Numbered from the stretch's first letter, positions 32,206 through 44,429 are shown. The stretch: 64,000 bases of DNA from Clusia tigrina (GCA_920105625.2 OV050032.1:198097291-198161290), one strand, 5' to 3'. The notes: generated from the letters alone by a model not told the origin. Numbers and translations: made by a program.

Positions 32206-33116
32206 ATCCAAATATCAAGTCTTTCAGGTCTATCAGCCTAAGCCTGTGACATCCGAAAGCCCGACAGCAATTTTTAAGATGTTGCAAGATATTGTGATCA
32301 GTTAGGACAACAGGAGGGGGGAAGCCTAGCCATGCCTCTCATCCGCGGCTCACAACGGACCCAACTGGGGGTCTAAGTGGCATCACTGGTTTATTGGTGA
32401 TGCGGCTGCCCAACCTACCTACCTACCTAGGACAACAGAACATTACTATTTAGGCCGAAGGGAGACGATGATTTCTTCTAAAACAGATCCCTTAAAATAT
32501 TCCAAATTACACTGACCTTAAATGTCCGAGGAATACTTAGAATGATCAGCTACACTGGTCCAAGGAAAAACTATCCTACATAATAGAAGTTACAGGATGT
32601 TTACTATTTCTTTTAAGGAGCTTCTTTATTAAGAAATTTGTTTCCCTTACATCGGTCTGTGTGAGAAAAAGTTGTTCCAACAAGGACAAATGAAAGATGA
32701 AGAAGCCAAATCGCCTAAGAAAGTGTCGCTGAACAGGATTATATATTGTCAAATCAATTAGTTCAATCATTGGGGATTGGGATTGGGGCAATGAAACCAA
32801 ACACACTTCTTTGGTATATTAGTCTTTTAGATTATTAGGAATTACTCGTAAGGGGTCGCGAGATCGAATCCCGCTCAGAGCATGGTTTTGAAAGGGCTCT
32901 TTCTAAATATGTTTCTCTTCGAGTCGAAGGCCTTTTTTGCTAGTACTCAATTCCCTTGCAGACATGATTCATTATAGTCTACGATATAAGAAATGAATCA
33001 ATGAATTTATTAATATAGAATATCATAATGAGTGTTCAAATCTCTCCTCGGTGATAAACAGAAACAATTTAAGTTAGCATTTCTTTCACATAAATGAATT
33101 TTTCTCAGGATCAGAG
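32206..33116. other. No gene; a second retrotransposon tail type at 32320-32425
   Basis: At 32325-32425 (plus strand) the sequence ctcatccgcggctcacaacg through gtggcatcactggtttat to tacctacctacc matches the 3' end of the minus-strand element at 6868-6980. The remainder shows only short frames. A tRNA-B-box-like word (agatcgaatcccgc) lies near 32863, without a supporting A box or cloverleaf. Confidence 0.55.
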
Positions 33117-33262
33117 TTAGGTAGGTAGAAAGGTAGGAGTGGCCGCCTAGTTTGCCAAAAGCACACTTGAGCACACATAATGGTCCATTGTGATACCACG
33201 GTGAGGCGCCGTTCAAGCACTGACTAAAAAGTTCCCTTACTTAGGATGGTGATCAGGATATC
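33117..33262 (-). mobile_element. LOA/I-type 3' tail copy with (TACC)n
   Basis: Minus-strand copy of the 52440-52600 3' untranslated region, ending in degenerate tacc repeats at 33117-33140. Only about 145 bp survive. Confidence 0.75.
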
Positions 33263-33539
33263 AGGAGGATCAGAGTTAAGTATGTAAGGATGATTATGAA
33301 ATGAATAACAGGAGCCTTCAGTTCGAAGAAAACCAAAAGATTGAGAGCCAAGCTTCAACATGGACACTCCACGATTAACAGACTCCTTGTCTTCCACTCT
33401 AACAGCAAGATCGATTAATCACAGATCACTCCACGGAATCGACACAAATGCTCAGACTATCACTTCAGCAGATCAAAGTTGTTTGCCTGAGTACCCGTGG
33501 CTCTGTCCTCGCGTTGACTTCCACTATCTTTAAGTAAGA

Positions 33540-33652
33540 TAATTTTTAGTCAGTGCTTGAACGACGCCACACCGGGGTATCACAACGGGCCATTAGGATG
33601 GTGCTCAAGTGTGCTTTTGGTAGACTACGCTGCCACTCCTACCTACCCGTGG
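33540..33652 (+). mobile_element. LOA/I-type 3' tail copy with (TACC)n
   Basis: Plus-strand copy of the same tail (tttagtcagtgcttgaacg, then tgctcaagtgtgcttttgg), ending in cctacctaccc. It is in opposite orientation to 33117-33262, about 280 bp away. Confidence 0.75.
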
Positions 33653-33689
33653 CAAGCGAGAGGCATGTGGCAGAAAGCATTTGATATTG

Positions 33690-34626
33690 ATTACCCTGCG
33701 GATGAACATCTTCATCATGATGATGAGCATCTCCATTATGATGAAGATAATCTTCATGATGATGCTGATAATAATTATAATGATGATCAGAATCTTCATT
33801 ATGATGAAGATAATCTTTATAATGGTGATGAGCATATTCATTATGATGATGATGATGTTGACAATTTTCACAATGATGGTGACTATCTTAACGATGATGA
33901 TGATAATCTTCATGATGATGATGATGATAATCTTCATTATGATGATGATAATCTTCATATTGATGATCAGCATCTTCATTATGATGAAGATAATCTTTAT
34001 AATGATGATGAGCATATTCATTATGATGGTGACATAATCTTCACTATGATGGTGACTATCTTCATGATGTTGATGATAATCTTCATTATGATGATGATAA
34101 TCTTCATATTGATGATCAGCATCTTCATTATGATGAAGATAATCTTTATAATGATGATGAGCATATTCATTATGATGGTGACATAATCTTCACTATGATG
34201 GTGACTATCTTCATGATGTTGATGATAATCTTCATTATGATGATGATAATCTTCATAATGATGATCAGCATCTTCATTATGATGAAGATAATCTTTATAA
34301 TGATGATAAGCATCTTCATTATGATGATGATAATGAGAATTTTCACAATGATGGTGACTATCTTAACGATGATGATGATAATCTTCATGATGATGATGAT
34401 AATCTTCATAATGATGATCAGCATCTTCATTATGATGAAGATAATCTTTATAATGATGATGAGCATGTTCATTATGATGATGATGATGAGAATTTTCACA
34501 ATGATGATGATAATCTTCATGATGATGATGATAATCTTCATGATGATGACGATAATCTTCATAATGATGATCAGCATCTTAATTATGATGAAGATTATCT
34601 TTATAATGATGATGAGCTTATTCATT

Positions 34627-34675
<49 letters not shown>

Positions 34676-35055
34676 CAATTTTCACAATGATGGTGACTAT
34701 CTTAAAGATGATGATGATAATCTTCATAATTATGATGATAATCTTCATAATGATGATCAGCATCTTCATTTGGATGAAGATAATCTTTATAATGATGATG
34801 AGCATGTTCATTATGATGATGATGATGATGATGACAATTTTCACAATGATGGTGACTATCTTAACGATGATGATGATAATCTTCATAATTATGATGATAA
34901 TCTTCATAATGATGATCAGAATCTTCATCATGATGATGATAATCTTCATGATGATGATGATAATCTTCATGATGATGACGAAAATCTTCATAATGATGAT
35001 CAGCATCTTAATTATGATGAAGATTATCTTTATAATGATAATGAGCTTATTCATT

Positions 35056-35092
<37 letters not shown>

Positions 35093-35540
35093 CAATTTTC
35101 ACAATGATGGTGACTATCTTAAAGATGATGATGATAATCTTCATAATTATGATGATAATCTTCATAATGATGATCAGGATCTTCATTATGATGAAGATAA
35201 TCTTTATAATGATGATGAGCATGTTCATTATGATGATGGTGATGAGAATTTTCACAATGATGGTGTCTGTCTTAATGATGATGATGATAATCTTCATAAT
35301 GATGATCAGCATCTTCATTTGGATGAAGATAATCTTTATAATGATGATGAGCATGTTCATTATGATGATGGTGATGAGAATTTTCACAATGATGTTGTCT
35401 ATCTTAACGATGATGATGATAATCTTCATGATGATGATGATGATCTTCATAATGATGAAGATAATCATTATAATGATGATGAGCATCTTCATTATGATGA
35501 TGATGTAATCTTCACTATGATGGTGACTATCTTAACTTTG
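33690..35540 (+). repeat. GAT-rich long tandem array, about 1.85 kb
   Basis: Variations on gatgatgataatcttcat and gatgatcagcatcttcatta repeat in blocks with a higher-order period of a few hundred bases. Because everything is built on trinucleotides, frames of about 440 codons are open on both strands and in several phases. The predicted proteins are Asp/His/Asn or Met/Ile runs. This is a repeat, not a gene. Confidence 0.92.
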
Positions 35541-37724
35541 TGATGAGCATCTCCACGATATCGATCAAAATCTTCACAAAGCTTATCAACATTTTTACGA
35601 TAATGAAGATGAAATGATCTCACAAACTGTACCGTACAAAAAACCACGACCATTTCTCTCCAATGTGAGGGCACGTCTACGCTTATTACTGGAACTTGTC
35701 TTCGTGCATTGTAGCTAAGTCTGCCGCTGTTCATATTTTGAAACTTGTGAACGGGAATTCTTTTTCTTAGTCGGTCCTTTGTAAACTCAACACCACTGTT
35801 ACGGTAGTACGCGTATTCTGTATACCCACGCCCATTGCCAGCCAAAACAAATTGCTTTCACATGCTCACTCCACCATAAATAGTCGGCTTAAGTCTTTTG
35901 TCACACGTCACAATTAGTTGTCTACTCTCGCCCTTCCTCTTCCAAGTCAGTGTTGACCCATTTACATATTGAACACTCTTCCACGAGTGCTTCGCAGTCG
36001 CTTTTCTTCGCTTTCGTTGAGTTTTCATTTGATTTCCATTCTCCGCGTTCTGTTACAATGCTCATCGCTCTGCTTTGTGGGATGGCGTTTCTAAACAATC
36101 TTCCAATACGAGTGTGGCTCCTCCAGCGATAGTCTCAGTTCAGATTGCTCAGCCGCAACTGATAGAGTTATCTCGACTGGGTCCAGCGGCGGTGCTTTTA
36201 TTTATGATGTTTTGATTATTTCAATAAAAAACATGTTTTTTTTTAGTTTAATGTAAAAAATTCAAATTTTGAAATGTTTGTAAATAGATGAGATTAAATG
36301 AGAGCGCAATAAGTGATCTGGAAAATTCTGCGCCACCTTTCTCCAGTCCACACTTTCTACGTGTCTGTGGTGGACTAACGAATTTACTGTTCGGTGTGAA
36401 GTTCAATGTTAAAGCGATGGGAGAAAACTGCATCTCAATCGTGCCTCAGAAACTTCTAGTCAAGTATTGTTTAAGAAGATTTGGGAATCTGATATATAGG
36501 AATAAGAAAACCACATGCAAAGTGTTCGCAGGAAGCTGGTAGGTAGGCCAGTGAAAGTGGGTGATTGCTCTGCGAAGCTAAGTTACATCATTATCCTGCG
36601 GGTTCTCAAGTTCGCTGCGTATCAATCATTGGAATATGATGCTGCCTTCCTTAGAACATGTGAGGCTGCTTCTGGTGGGGGATGACAGGTGTGTGAGGTT
36701 GTTGTATAGGGTAGGAAATTAAATAAGCATTCTCTTCACTTTCAACTTGGTGCGGGCAACAGCAAGTTTAGCACCGATTCCTCACCGTGGTCATGTCTGC
36801 AGCTACCTCCGAAGTTGTTAGTTAAGTAGCCTGAGACAATTTTGTTCGTATGATTAGCAAGAACCTAATTAACTGTAGTAGCTTACTCTGTCTAAATTGA
36901 ACGTTCGTTTAGTGGGATCCCAGTCCAATCTAAACTGTTTTGCACATAATGACCTAACAATCCGGAACGTTCCTCTGTCTAAATGGAACACTCGTTTAAT
37001 GCGGTCCCAGTGCGGTCCCTTTCGAGAAATGCAACAAAGGTGTTGGTAGTTTCTTTTATCTACAACTTAATCTAGTTAAGATTCAGCAATCCAGGGAAAT
37101 CGGGAAAAGAAACTGCAGTGACCGATACAACGGTCTGCCCTGGAGTTAGTATCTGGGGTGTCACTGTGGTCTGACATCTCAGGCGGTGACTCAACTACCT
37201 TCTCAAGAGTTCAGAAAGAGTTTATATTAATAATACGAATCATAAATATTACTGTCTCTTTATCGTTAGGGGAGTTACTTGAGAGTATGCCAATACCTCG
37301 CTTTTAAGTGATGCCTTTCTGGCTTTGAACAGAACTAAAATAACGTACACTTCTTGGAACACTCTTCAGTGATCTGGCAGTCTCAGTGAAGTGAAATAAA
37401 ACTTCTTTATTCATTCTGAGGACCTTGAAACTTAAAGCGTTAGCATTGATTTTAATCAAGTTCCCATAGGATTTCTGAAGCATCCAATAAACTCTTAACA
37501 CAAAGATATCAACATAGCAATGACACCTCGAAGTTCCTTCCCTGAAGACAACCTGGTTTTGGTTCCTATACATGAGATTTAATCAATACAATTTTCCACG
37601 AAGTCACAAACAATAATCCTGATCAATGATAAATGCAGATGAAAGTTCTCAACAGGACCCCAACTTCTCCGTTCAATGGCCTTTTTAAAGCACTATCCAA
37701 AAATTGTAGATTACATTACGAATC
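35541..37724. other. No gene identified
   Basis: This stretch includes a frame on the minus strand at 35545-35845 without recognisable features and a C/T-rich patch at 35850-36130. A weak mariner-like phrase (minus, 37573-37320: WMLQKSYGN) is too poor to call. A small duplication of the phrase cgtttagtgggatcccagt occurs near 36907 and 36992. Confidence 0.3.
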
Positions 37725-37985
37725 CCCAGTAGGAGGCGCTGTCCTTGCGCTGACTATCACCATCCCAAGTAAGGGAACTTTTTAGTCAGTGCTTTAACGG
37801 CGCCACACCGTGATATCACAATGGACCATTAGATGTGCTCCAGTGGGCTTTTGGCAAACTAGGCGACCACTCCTACCTAGCTACCTACCTACCCCATGGG
37901 CCATTATGTGTACTCAAGTGTGCGTTTGGCAAACTAGGCGACCACTCCTACCCACCTACCTACCTATCTACCCCCGTAGGACCAT
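37725..37985 (+). mobile_element. LOA/I-type 3' tail with its terminal part duplicated
   Basis: The tail (ctgactatcaccatcccaag through the tgctc-agtg-gcttttggca word) ends in tacctacc near 37895. The last 80 bp (gggccattatgtgtactcaa to tacctacctatctacc) are then repeated to 37975. Either a tandem duplication of the tail or two adjoining insertions would produce this. Confidence 0.75.
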
Positions 37986-37989
37986 TTAA

Positions 37990-39030
37990 TGAGAATCTAA
38001 CTCCCTCCCATTATAGTCTGGAAATCTCAGAAATGATCATTTGTGAATGTGAGGGCGTGTCTGAGATAATTGCAAGTGGTCTTCGTTGTGGCAGATCCTA
38101 CGACAAACGGTACTTGCCTCAAATGGACGCATATTGATTGCAACAGAAACACTAAAAATCAGCATCTCTTTCCCCATAAACATACTCGCTTCTGAGTCGA
38201 TTTCGCCTCTTGAATTTCAACATATCTTTCAGTACGATGAAGAATGTCGGAGTTCGACTCTCCTTGAATTCTGAAAATTTCTCTCCGCATCTGTCTGACA
38301 GTCTTGCTCCGTTTCTCTGAGTGATTATATTCCTAAAATAACCCACACAAATCTGACATCTATAAAAGTTAAGATATCTCCAGAGTGCTGATATCGTTTA
38401 ATCTCACCCTACTTAAAGTTCAACGGCTCGACTCAAGCACTCAACGTGGGCGCACTCACAATCGACGTGACACTTTTAGCTTTCCACCACTCGTAAATTA
38501 AGTAATTCAGTAATTCGCAACTAAAGAGTTATTAAGTAATTTCAGCTAAATTAATAATAAGCATCAGAATTGCTGTGATAAGCGAACTAGCGATGAACGA
38601 GTACAGTGACGAGGTGTCAGAGATGTCAAGTTTAAGTAGGTCGATTAACCTGCTTGAGGCTCACAGTTGTTTGCAATTGCCAATAAACGGCAATCGATCG
38701 ATTAGTTGCAATTGTCAGTTAGAGCAGTGGCAACAAACAAAAACAACTGAACGTTGATAAGGGAGGGAAGAAGAGTTTGCACACACATTGGCAGCCGACT
38801 TACTACTGCGCGTACTACGAGTTCTCTAATCAATGCCTCATTTCGCCAGAGACACGTCAGAGTGGTTCGACATGATTTCAGATGCCGTTGCACAGTGCAT
38901 TTAGAGACTGCAGATAACGTCTCGTCACCTCCTTCCAGTCTGAAGCACACAAACATACAAAGTACGAGCGAGCAGCGGGGCGGTGTTCTAGTGACACTTT
39001 CACCCTGAAATCAAAGCAAACAAGTTCTCT
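37990..39030. other. No gene identified; possible unique DNA at 38.4-39.0 kb
   Basis: The 38440-38960 stretch has balanced composition and no match to local repeats. Short open frames on both strands carry no domain. Confidence 0.25.
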
Positions 39031-39034
39031 GTAT

Positions 39035-40015
39035 TGCAATTTCAAACATATTTCTGGAGACTTTGTGAAAATTTTCTCAACTGCGTCTCTGGAACCATGG
39101 TATATCTCCTTCAAGCTGAAACTCCCCAAACAGTGCTTATATGGAAATTTGCTCGGTTGGGTCCCTGGAACCATGACTGTAGTGCTTCTCTGGTGATTCT
39201 CCTTCCAGCTAAAATCCCAAACAGTGCTTATTTGACAATTTGCTCAACGGCGTCTCTGGAACAACTGCTGTGGTGCTTCTCTGGGGATTCTCCTTCCAAC
39301 TGAAACTCCCCAAACAGTGCTTAATTGAAAATTGGCTCAGTTACGTCTCTGGAACAATGGCTGTGGCGCTTCTCTGGTATATCTCCTTCAAGCTGAAACT
39401 CCCCAAACAGTGCTTATTTGACAATTTGCTCAACGGCGTCTCTGGAACAACTGCTGTGGTGCTTCTCTGGGGATTCTCCGTCCAACTGAAACTCCCCAAA
39501 CAGTGCTTAATTGAAAATTGGCTCAGTTACGTCTCTGGAACAATGGCTGTGGCGCTTCTCTGGTATATCTCCTTCAAGCTGAAATTCCCCAAACAGTGCT
39601 TATTTGACAATTTGCTCAACGGCGTCTCTGGAACAACTGCTGTGGTGCTTCTCTGGGGATTCTCCTTCCAACTGAAACTCCCCAAACAGTGCTCAATTGA
39701 AAATTGGCGCAGTTACGTCTCTGGAACAATGGCTGTGGCGCTTCTCTGGTGATTCTCCTTCCAGCTAAAATCCCAAACAGTGTTTATTTGACAATCTGCT
39801 CAACTGCGTCTCTGGAACAACTGCTGTAGTGATTCTCTGGTGATTCTTCATCCAGTTGAAACTCCCCAAACAGTGCTTCTTTGACAAATTGCTCAACTGC
39901 GTGTTAGGAACCATGGCTGTAGTGCTTCTCTGGTGATTCTCCTTCCAGCTGAAACTCCCCAAACAGTGCTTATTTGAAAATGTGCTCAGCTGTGAGGAAA
40001 TCAAAGTGAAGTTCC
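39035..40015 (+). repeat. 93-bp tandem repeat with a 186-bp dimeric unit
   Basis: The word cgtctctgga recurs every 93 bp, for example at 39251, 39344 and 39437. In the centre, two variants alternate (one with caacggcgtctctggaacaa, the other with cagttacgtctctggaacaa), giving a 186-bp higher-order unit. At 31 codons per unit, a 170-codon frame stays open but is an artefact. Edge copies are more diverged. Confidence 0.9.
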
Positions 40016-40071
40016 CTGCCATTTATAAGGGCCATGCACCTTCGATGACTACCATCAGATAATGTTTTAAT

Positions 40072-40805
40072 GAATTTAAACGTGGCCGAAAACATCCGTT
40101 TTGGATGAAGAGCGCCCAGGCCGTCCGATTGAGGTGACTACGGAGAATATGGTTAACAAAATCCATGGTATCCTATTAGCAGATAGCCGGATGAAGATCA
40201 GAGAGATTGTTGACTTCGTACACATTTCAATAGAACGAATGCAAAATATCCTCCGCGAAAAATTGGGTATGAGAAAGCTATCGGCGGGATGGGTGGGTGC
40301 CACGTTTGCTCACAGTGGAGCAAAAACGGAATCGCTTGACAACTTCGGAGCACGGTTTGGACATGTTTAAAAGCAATCCTAAAGAATTTCTACGACGTTT
40401 CGTGACTGTGGACGAAACACAAAACCATCGCTACACACCAGAAATGAAAGAACAGCCAAAACAGTGGTGGACTTCAACTGGCGAATCCGCTCCAAAGAAG
40501 CCGAAGAGAGTACCATTGTCCGGAAAAGTCGTGGCCACCGTTCTTTGGGATTCGCAAGGCATCATCTTTACCGACTATTTAGAGAAGGGAAGAACAATCA
40601 CGGGGCAGTACTAAGATGATTAATTAGACCGATTCGACGATGAATTAATGAAAAAACGGCCCCATTTTGCGAAGAAAAAAGTGGTATTTCACCATCACAC
40701 CGCACCAGCTCACTCATCCGCAATCGCCACAACAAAACTGGCCTAAATACGCTACGAATTCCTGCCTCATCCAACGTATTCTCCGGATTTGGACCCATTT
40801 TTGAT
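40072..40805 (+). pseudogene. Mariner transposase relic, irritans (Himar-like) subfamily
   Basis: The reading starts EFKRGRKHP, shifts frame, then runs DEERPGRPIEVTTENMVNKI and MKIREIVDFVHIS (helix-turn-helix). Another shift near 40310 leads to LTVEQKRNRLTTSEHGLDMF, the first catalytic block VTVDETQNHRYTPE, and then VATVLWDSQGIIFTDYLEKG. The second block reads FHHHTAPAHSS, where the catalytic Asp is replaced, and the third is cut off at YSPDLDP near 40800. No terminal repeats were found. It is dead and truncated at both ends. Confidence 0.8.
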
Positions 40806-40849
40806 ATAATAAATTAAGCGGTTCACGATACTCACGGTGGTAATATAAT

Positions 40850-42610
40850 AGGATAGGTAGATAGATATATTTAAGGGTGTTATACATTTATTTGAAAGAT
40901 GAAGCTAGTCTCATCTACAGATCTTCCGTAAGTTTAATTTCCGACAGGAATTCATATATTTTGGAGGAATCAAATTAAGGGATCTTGCTCATATCTAAGA
41001 TATATTCTCCCAAACACCTGAGTCTTCGTGTGCCAAAGGGCTGCCGTCTGTGATGAGGTAGCACTGCACCTCCGGTTCCATCGATTTCTCCACAGAATCG
41101 ACAGACGGCATCTGAAGATATACCCAACTTGTTGAAATGGTAGTTGAGTCCGTTTAAAATGCCTGTGATGATTCTTAATTTAGTCCGAGGCATATTTATT
41201 TACTCCTTAGCTCTTTTAGGATTAAAATCTCCCAGAAGAGCTTTGGGACTGTCTTAATCCCGAAAGAGTTTTCCAGGTTTGACTCCTTTTTGCATCTGTA
41301 CACTTCCTCAGCCGACCTCCAATGATATTGGATGATACTCCACAGAAGGGTTCAGGGCCGTTGAAGTGAGAGGACGCAGCCTTTCTTGCTAAGCTATCGG
41401 CCTTCTCATTTCCCTTTACTCCAATGTGACCTGGTACCCACATTAGAGATAGCTTGTTCATACTATCTTTGGAGTTCAGTTTCCCAATACAGTCCCATAC
41501 AAGTTTAGACCTCACCAAGGGTGAGCTAAAACTTTTGATTGTTGCTTGACCTTGGGATAGAATGACGATGTTTTTCCCCCGATACTTCCTGTCAATGTTA
41601 AACTGGGCACATCTCTCAATGGCGTGAATCTACGCTTGAAAAGTGCTTGGGAAAGAACCCCTTTGTTCTTAGTAGTTGGTTTCAGGCCCAAATACTCCTG
41701 CCCCAGTTGCGTCGATAGTCTTAGAACCGTCTGTATACCATAGGAGGGAGTTTTCTCTAATTGTGTATGCTTGAGTTAGACATTTCCATTCGTTTCTTCA
41801 GCTTAACCTTCTACTGTATTTGTGTACAAGTTGAACTCTCTGACATAGAATCCTTATGAGATTTTAGTATGAAGTATTCGTGAGATGAATTGTTACCCCA
41901 TACATTTTATGGGTAATTTGATTCTCTCGAGATAATTTCTTGTATTCTGCTAAGAGATTTCCTAGCAGAATCTTGTATTACTAGATTTAAGGGTGTGCCA
42001 TCTAAAGGCTGACTCTATTTGACCAGGCTACAGAACCATAGCTGGTGATTGGTCTCACTATGGTATGCATCCAGCGACCGATTTTTGGGATACAGCTGAA
42101 AAATGTTACCGGCAAGCATTCTTCATAGCATTAAGGAAGCTGTAACACTTTTGGTGGTTGCTGTCATGCAAGCCTTCCACAATCACTTTTTGTTGATAAT
42201 GGCTCCGAGGTATTTGGTCTCAGAGCTAATATCGGCCTGCGTACCATTTAGAAGAATAGGTTTCATATATGGTAAAGATCTAGTTCTAGTAAACGGCACA
42301 ATGGTGGAGTTTGAGGCATTGATTTTCAATCCTGTTCCCCAGCATCATTCACTAGCTGCTAATAAGCCCCTCTGGATAACATCAGAAATGGTGGATTCAG
42401 ATTTCCCTCTAGCTAATATCACAATTTCGTCCGCATATCCTTGACATAATAGGCCTAGATTTGTGAGTTTTACCAGAACATCAACTACTATGCTCCACAA
42501 CATGAGTGATAATGCCCCACCCATGCGGATATCTTTTATTGACTTTGACCTTAACAGTCTTGAGACCGGCTTAAGCTTCAGTTTAGTAATGCTCGTAACC
42601 AATTGGAAAT
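40850..42610 (-). pseudogene. Non-LTR retrotransposon relic, copy 1 (reverse transcriptase end, RNase H, Cys/His)
   Basis: Read on the minus strand from 42610, the frame includes GGALSLMLWSIVVDVLVKL and QGYADEIVILARGK, the reverse transcriptase catalytic box with YADD altered to YADE. RNase H follows, where the AE motif reads FQA-stop-IHAI (the stop at 41632-41630). The final RNase H motif MWVPGHIGVKGNEKADSLAR and the Cys/His end VCRFCGEIDGTGGAV come last. Many frame breaks are present. The 3' end near 40850-40975 has short tatctacctatcc-like repeats. Copy 2 at 48.7-50.6 kb is nearly identical over 41490-42580. Confidence 0.8.
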
Positions 42611-42824
42611 GATGTTAGGATTCCTCTACTCTTGTTCGCTTTTGAGTATTGACGCAAACACAAGTAGTTGAATGAAATGTGGCAATTTCGCGAAAATTGT
42701 CAATAAAATAATAAAAAATTCTCTATTCAAATTATTAATCTTTCAAGATTTTAGTTGAGCAGCCAAAAAAAAGTTTGTACCCATCAATCAGCTTACTTCT
42801 TATTTGGGATTATAAATCAACCCC

Positions 42825-42935
42825 ACAATTTCGTCTTCTGTGGTCGTAGTGGTGAGCACGTTGATCTCGGTACAGGGGATCCGAGTTCAATTCCCAAAGT
42901 GCCTTCTTTTAATTGCCGATTAATTTTTTTTTTTT
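42825..42935 (+). other. tRNA-like internal promoter (possible SINE head)
   Basis: The sequence contains an A-box-like word (ggtcgtagtggtgagcacg, 42842-42860) and a good B-box (gagttcaattccc, 42883-42895), about 37 bp apart. It is followed by tails of T (42927-42938). The T stem and acceptor stem do not pair, so it is not a functional tRNA. A decayed tRNA gene or a tRNA-derived SINE head would both fit. Confidence 0.35.
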
Positions 42936-43099
42936 TGTTTTTCTCCAAAAAATATACTAAATCGTTTTTTTTATGCCAGACTCCTGGTACACCCACACAA
43001 AGCTGGTACATCCACATAGAGCTGGTACACTCGTACATAGCTTTGTACTCCCCATATATAGTCTTATACTTTTGCATTTTTCTTTATCTGTGAGACGGT

Positions 43100-43448
43100 T
43101 TTGAGTTGCTTTATAGCACGATTGCCCCGTGTATTATCACTGGGACTTCTGGGCGTTTGCCAAATTGGACGCAGTCTGCGCTTTTCTTCAGTTCCTCCTT
43201 AACCTGGTTTCCATTATGATGTTTATGACTGCAGCTGAGTTCGCATGTGGACGACCAAGAAGCTTTTTGTATGTTTTGGTTGAAGATTTCTACGGCATCA
43301 TCTTGATTGATTTTGTTCCTTAAGGGAATGTTAGTGAGTAGAGTCCCAATAACGATTGTCTAAACCTCTCCCAGTTCCCAGTGCTTTTGTTGTCCAAACA
43401 GATTGACTTGACTCTGAACCTCGCACCTAATTGTTAGAATAGTGATCT
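43100..43448 (-). pseudogene. Non-LTR retrotransposon endonuclease-region relic (host of a nested insertion)
   Basis: On the minus strand the flank reads NIPLRNKINQDDAVEIFNQN, IQKASWSST, and then VKEELKKSADCVQFGKRP. This is typical of the linker after the endonuclease domain of non-LTR elements (F...I..A...S). The reading continues across 43932-44050 on the other side of the nested insertion. Frames are broken. The placement is moderate at best. Confidence 0.4.
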
Positions 43449-43460
43449 GATGATAGGTAC
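43449..43460. repeat. Target-site duplication, left copy
   Basis: gatgataggtac, identical to 43920-43931. Confidence 0.85.
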
Positions 43461-43919
43461 TTTTTTTTTTGGGAGGAATGAGGTCAGATGAAAATGCTTA
43501 TGCACCGTCAGCAATGTCGTCACCGTGCTGGTGTGTCGAACTCCTCCATGGCAGCTGACTAAAAAACACCTCCTCTCTTCGGGAATTTCATTCGCCCTGG
43601 GAGACTGTTTCGGTATTACTTCAGGGGAGATTCCCTTTTCTGTGGCTATCTACGTCCTAGCCTACGTCTAAGCCTCCGCTTTATATTCCTACTTGTTATG
43701 AATCTCTCGCTGGGCATCGAGATCCCTCTTCTTGGATCCCTTCTGCGTATCGGGAAATTAAGTTCCAATTGTCGTCGCATGTTAGCATTTTTCCAACGAT
43801 GTTTTCAGCTGTTTGCGTCCCGTCTTTCGATTTCACATCTTTTCTCTTTCCATTTGTTGCACTTGAAAAAGATATGCTCCGCATCATCAGCGTCTGCGTC
43901 ACCGCGTAGGTATAGGTAG
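43461..43919 (-). mobile_element. 5'-truncated R1-clade insertion with 12-bp target duplication
   Basis: The 12-bp sequence gatgataggtac flanks the insert at 43449-43460 and 43920-43931. The minus-strand 3' end is a run of ten A (43461-43470). The coding relic reads DADDAEHIFFKCNKWKEKR and then ENIVGKMLTCDDNWNLIS, the C-terminal region of R1-clade ORF2. The Cys/His end of the element at 61693-63900 has the same arrangement (NAQHILFHCPRFNESR). Confidence 0.85.
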
Positions 43920-43931
43920 GATGATAGGTAC
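43920..43931. repeat. Target-site duplication, right copy
   Basis: gatgataggtac, identical to 43449-43460. Confidence 0.85.
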
Positions 43932-44429
43932 TGACAAGACTCCAGAAATGTGTTTGTTTTTGACTCACCTTTGGACACACAAAAGTCGATCGGGCCAGAA
44001 GCTTTTTACTGTCCGTAGGCAAGAAGGTTGCCTCAACCGTTGATAGATGAAATTGCAATGGTTCATAACTGAATATCCCAACTCCTCAATTGCTTATAAT
44101 CTTAAAATAAATACAAACCTTGTACTCAGTACTCAAGAATATAACGAAGGCAACACTCCCCTTAATAATAGCATCTTAATATTTAGTAGCTTTGATCTAC
44201 ATAGAAGAAAAATTCGATAACCTGGACTAACTTATGAGAACAGGCTCCAGAGAAAGGGACCTCCTATCATATGTCGGGACACATATATAAGAAATAGTTC
44301 CGTTATACGATTGTATATAGCATGACATCAAATCTATGCTAAGTCAAATTGGAGGCTGTTCAGAGGCGATCAATTGACAACTTTTCTAGAATTCACAAAA
44401 AAGAAAACGCTGAAATTTAATTGAGTATT

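Noticed and set aside
32835..32890. tRNA-like B box (agatcgaatcccgc)
   Set aside because: No A box at the right distance and no cloverleaf pairing.
34170..35508. Frames of about 440 codons on both strands
   Set aside because: They follow from a GAT trinucleotide array. The predicted proteins are Asp/His/Asn or Met/Ile runs and both strands are equally open.
35492..35845. 117-codon minus-strand frame next to the GAT array
   Set aside because: No recognised family, it ends in the array, and it shows no splice or start context.
37304..37573. Possible mariner N-terminus on the minus strand
   Set aside because: Only the phrase WMLQKSYGN is suggestive. The helix-turn-helix and acidic motifs are absent.
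39240..39752. 170-codon frame
   Set aside because: 93-bp tandem repeat (31 codons per unit) with no start context or domain.
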